Shown piece after piece: positions 61,138 to 64,000 of a stretch of 64,000 bases of DNA. The notes below the pieces were generated by a model. It was not told the DNA's origin. It saw only the letters and a list, made by a program, of their open reading frames with translations, and ran no database searches. Position 1 is the first letter of the stretch. Every line of letters begins with the position of its first letter. The position numbers and the translations under genes were made by a program. This DNA is from Chitinophagaceae bacterium (GTDB taxonomy: Bacteria; Bacteroidota; Bacteroidia; Chitinophagales; Chitinophagaceae). The stretch spans positions 60,885 through 124,884 of the forward strand of contig JAEUVD010000020.1 of assembly GCA_016787065.1 (NCBI GenBank), read 5' to 3'.

Positions 61138-61145
61138 TACTTTTG
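61138..61145 (+). promoter_or_regulatory. -7 promoter box (TACTTTTG) of the HmuY-like/TonB receptor operon
   Basis: Exact consensus, 23 nt before the ATG at 61169; no -33 TTTG. Confidence 0.6.
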
Positions 61146-61168
61146 TGCCGTACAAAATTTACATACAA

Positions 61169-62476
61169 ATGATAAAGAAAAAAGTTTTAGTTCTGCTGGG
61201 AATGGTCTTATTTTTTAGTACAATGTCAAAAGCACAGGCTCCGTGGCAACCGGTTTGGGTGCAAGACACAGTGAATGTTTCACCAGGTTCTATTACCGAC
61301 GTTTATTACAGTTTTAACAACGGGATTTCCAAGGCGGAAAATAACCGTAATTATCATCTCGCTTTTTCCATGAGTCCGATTGTAGATTCGGCGGCACTTT
61401 GGGCTAATCATCAAAATGGAAATAATTTTACGAAAGTCTTTCATCCTCACAAAGACAAATCGCAATTCGCTAGCGTAGGTTTAGCTGATACTACCGGCGC
61501 TACAATTTTGTTCAATAATGATAAAGGTTGGTATGATGGTGCTTTCAACCATATCTATAATGCAGATATTTTCAATTTTGGTTGGGGAACGTATAATTCA
61601 ACAAACCATAATGTTTATGGCGATTCCGTATTTATTGTAAGAGCCCAAGGAACTTATTTTAAATTGATTATTGATTCTTTAAATGGAATCAACACCACAT
61701 ATTATTTCCGTACAGAAAATTTATCTACACCGGGTAGTACGAATAGCTATACCATCACTAAATCTCCGAAATATAGCAATAGTTTGTTTGCGTATTTTAA
61801 TTTGAATACCGGTATGGATACGTTGCGTGAACCGGCTAGCTCTAGTTGGGATTTATTATTTACGCGCTACACTACGGACGCGCTTGGTAGCGGACAAGGA
61901 ACGAATAATAATGTGTTAGGGGTATTGCTAAACAAAGGTGTTAAGGCATCAAAAGCACAAGGTGTGTTAGAAGATACCGCTTATGATTATCGCACAACTT
62001 ATACCATGGATTCGCTTCTATCTAAAATCGGTTACGATTGGAAGGTGTTTGATTTAGCATCCACGTCTTATTTCGCTTTAGATTCATTGTCTTATTTTGT
62101 TTCAGATAAATCAAATACTATTTGGCAACTCGATTTTCTTGGGTATGATTTGCCTTCAGGTCTTATAGATTTTCGTAAACGTAAGGTTTGGGCTTTAGCT
62201 GTTGAAAATTTACCATCGGTTTTGAATAATGTGGCAGTGGCGCCAAATCCGGTTAATGATAAGATGAATATTATTTTGGATTCAAAAAATACACAAAGCG
62301 TAAATGTTCAAGTGTTAGATTTTCAGGGACGCGTTTTATTTTCAAAAACAATTAAAACACAGGAAGGTTTGAACAGTTTTGAAATTCCAGTAACGATGTT
62401 ATCAGAAGGTAATTATGTACTGAATTTAACCGGAGATGCTTGGCATCTAAGTGAAAAAGTAACCGTTCGAAAGTAA
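61169..62476 (+). CDS. HmuY-like secreted protein with T9SS sorting domain
   Basis: 435 residues. Signal peptide about 1-22 (MSKAQ). The body contains HmuY-type features, notably SSWDLLFTRY near residue 225, a VLGVLLNKGVKA strand, and KIGYDWKVFD then IWQLDFLGYD. A T9SS type A domain follows at about 358-435 (VAPNPVNDKM, then EGNYVLNLTG). HmuY proteins bind heme outside the cell and pass it to a TonB-dependent receptor; one is encoded 1 nt downstream. The known HmuY of Porphyromonas is a lipoprotein, whereas this one is predicted to use T9SS. Heme as ligand is inference. Confidence 0.72.
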   Translation: MIKKKVLVLLGMVLFFSTMSKAQAPWQPVWVQDTVNVSPGSITDVYYSFNNGISKAENNRNYHLAFSMSPIVDSAALWANHQNGNNFTKVFHPHKDKSQFASVGLADTTGATILFNNDKGWYDGAFNHIYNADIFNFGWGTYNSTNHNVYGDSVFIVRAQGTYFKLIIDSLNGINTTYYFRTENLSTPGSTNSYTITKSPKYSNSLFAYFNLNTGMDTLREPASSSWDLLFTRYTTDALGSGQGTNNNVLGVLLNKGVKASKAQGVLEDTAYDYRTTYTMDSLLSKIGYDWKVFDLASTSYFALDSLSYFVSDKSNTIWQLDFLGYDLPSGLIDFRKRKVWALAVENLPSVLNNVAVAPNPVNDKMNIILDSKNTQSVNVQVLDFQGRVLFSKTIKTQEGLNSFEIPVTMLSEGNYVLNLTGDAWHLSEKVTVRK

Positions 62477-62477
62477 G

Positions 62478-64000
62478 ATGAGGTTTATCCTAACGTTAAT
62501 TATATCGTTGCTGGCTTGTTTGGTGCAAGCCGGCAATGTTACATTTATAGTTAAAGATAAATCAAGTAATGAACCTATTAAGCAATGTAAAGTTTGGATA
62601 CAGAATACAGTGAGTCTTACAGATTCTAATGGTAAAGTTGTTGTAACGTATCCGAATAGTAATTTTCAAGTTCGTTTTTCAGCCCTGAATTATGAGGAGC
62701 TTACAAAAGAGTATTATCATTTGAAAATAGACAAAACAACTATTACCGTTTACTTAATTCCTTCAAGCACCGATTTGAAAACACTAGTGGTTACGGCACA
62801 AGTTAAGCCAATGCTAGCTTCACAGTCGGTTTATAAAGTAAATACAATTAGCAGTCAGCAAATTTATCAACGAGGTGCAACCACCCTTAATGAAGTATTA
62901 AATTTTGAAAATAATAATTACATCTCGAATGATAACTTATTAGGAGCATCGGTAAGTATTGGTGGAATAAGCGGGCAAAATGTTAAGATTCTTGTGAACG
63001 GCATCGCTATGAGTGGAAGAGAAAATGGAAATATAGACCTTGGTCAAATTAATATGCAGCAAGTAAAACGCATTGAAATGATACAAGGTCCTATGAGTGT
63101 AATTTACGGTAGTAATGCCATGGGAGGAGTTATTAATCTTATTACTAAAACTCCTGAAAAACCACTCTCGCTTGGATTCAGAACGTATTTAGAAAGTATT
63201 GGCCGATATAATTTTAGTGGAACAGCGGGCTACCTTAAAAATAAGCATCAGTTTCAACTTTCTTTAGCCAGAAACTTCTTCCAAGGCTGGAATGCAACCG
63301 ATTCTGTAGATCGCTTTATGTTGTGGAAACCGAAAACCCAATATTTGGCAGATTTGTATTATCACTATAAGTTGTCTAAGAAAGTCAGTTTGGGATATTA
63401 TGGTAATTTTTTAAACGAGAAAATTACGAATAAAGGTATTCCCATTATTAGTCCTTACGAAGGTTATGCCTTCGATGAATACTATCGCACAACACGTTCG
63501 ATGAATACTTTGTCGGCAACTATTCAAATCGATACGAATTCATCCTTAGCGCTTGCGAATAGTTACACCTATTACCAACGCAATAAGAATAGATATAAAA
63601 AAGATTTGGTAACCTTAAATCAGATTCCAACCACTAGTACCGGCGATCAGGATTCTTCTTATTTTAATACAATTAATTTGAGAGGTATCTATACGAATTC
63701 TCATATTAAGCATACGGATTTGAGTTTCGGTTATGAGTATAATTTAGAAACAGCTACCAGTTCCAAGTTGAGTACCGACTTGAAACCAATTTCCGACTTA
63801 GGTTTGTTTCTTTCAGGCACTTACACCGCCAAAAAGTGGAGCATTCAACCCAGTGCACGCTATACCATTAATAATTTATTTGGGAAAGCGTTAACGCCTG
63901 CGCTGCATGTTAGACTGAGCTGTACCGACCAAATTCAATATCGAGCTTCGGTGGCTACCGGTTTTCGTACACCCTCCCAAAAGGAACTTTATTTACAATT
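62478..64000 (+). CDS. TonB-dependent receptor, 5' part (cut by window end)
   Basis: The frame is open from the ATG at 62478 to the window end (507 codons). Signal peptide about 1-18 (ACLVQA), a carboxypeptidase-regulatory-like domain (about 20-95), the plug domain (about 104-225) with GVINLITKT at its end, and the beginning of the beta-barrel, including the GFRTPSQKELYL motif near the right edge. It imports a substrate with TonB energy, probably the ligand of the HmuY-like protein (heme or a metal complex). The start is 1 nt after the upstream stop. Confidence 0.92.
   Translation, partial: MRFILTLIISLLACLVQAGNVTFIVKDKSSNEPIKQCKVWIQNTVSLTDSNGKVVVTYPNSNFQVRFSALNYEELTKEYYHLKIDKTTITVYLIPSSTDLKTLVVTAQVKPMLASQSVYKVNTISSQQIYQRGATTLNEVLNFENNNYISNDNLLGASVSIGGISGQNVKILVNGIAMSGRENGNIDLGQINMQQVKRIEMIQGPMSVIYGSNAMGGVINLITKTPEKPLSLGFRTYLESIGRYNFSGTAGYLKNKHQFQLSLARNFFQGWNATDSVDRFMLWKPKTQYLADLYYHYKLSKKVSLGYYGNFLNEKITNKGIPIISPYEGYAFDEYYRTTRSMNTLSATIQIDTNSSLALANSYTYYQRNKNRYKKDLVTLNQIPTTSTGDQDSSYFNTINLRGIYTNSHIKHTDLSFGYEYNLETATSSKLSTDLKPISDLGLFLSGTYTAKKWSIQPSARYTINNLFGKALTPALHVRLSCTDQIQYRASVATGFRTPSQKELYLQ

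Overview
The window is AT-rich DNA from a member of the Bacteroidota, probably a Chitinophagales- or Sphingobacteriia-like free-living bacterium, although the exact order cannot be fixed from sequence alone. The evidence is the lineage-specific promoter form (a -7 box TAnnTTTG, sometimes with a TTTG/TTG -33 box 19-21 nt upstream), the near absence of Shine-Dalgarno sites, type IX secretion (T9SS) C-terminal sorting domains, the Bacteroidota-type T6SS (subtype iii) and the rpmB-rpmG-DUF4295 ribosomal operon. No tRNA, rRNA, CRISPR array, insertion sequence or phage was seen. It reads as chromosomal housekeeping DNA carrying one secretion and toxin locus.

Layout. 1-3130: end of an elongasome operon (PBP2, RodA, transglutaminase-like membrane protein). 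3170-8648: MBL hydrolase, ruvB, RyR-domain protein, mutL and a Ycf48-like lipoprotein. 8704-11055: two-component system and half-size TauE. 11191-14286: exbB-exbD-exbD-tonB, closed by a strong terminator. 14365-17234: methyltransferase, PAP2 phosphatase, purH. 17342-17974: rpmB-rpmG-DUF4295 with terminator. 18270-21940: hppD and paaABCD (aromatic degradation). 22025-23494: biotin carboxylase. 23648-37696: T6SS locus. The minus-strand arm is tssG-N-K-O-P-E. The plus-strand arm is two Hcp/TssD tube genes, VgrG, an unrecognised 443-aa protein, a 1359-aa PAAR-Rhs protein ending in an AHH-type nuclease tip, and a putative immunity gene. 37782-45482: CotH-like T9SS protein, lepB, TPR protein, OsmC, leaderless metzincin-like protein, purE-purK. 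45618-47869: ferredoxin, IscX, sigma-54-type response regulator, SixA. 47871-50037: stand-alone RapZ C-domain, AmgK-like kinase, rhodanese-thioredoxin lipoprotein. 50109-55724: three FKBP-type isomerases, NrnA-type DHH phosphoesterase, M42 peptidase. 56073-64000: fibronectin III T9SS protein, SOS-associated peptidase, ftsY, asd, and an HmuY-like T9SS protein followed by a TonB-dependent receptor cut by the window end.

How it fits together. The T6SS arms supply baseplate (TssE, G, K), membrane or accessory (TssN, O, P), tube and spike (TssD, VgrG) and an effector-immunity pair. The sheath, TssF, TssH, TssQ and TssR are not here and must lie elsewhere if the machine works. ExbB/ExbD/TonB could energise receptors such as the one at the right end, and the HmuY-like partner suggests heme capture there. 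The most interesting parts are the T6SS effector module with its unknown intermediate protein, the RapZ-C/AmgK-like pair, the metzincin-like protein with no export signal, and the many genes whose -7 box sits a few bases before the start codon.
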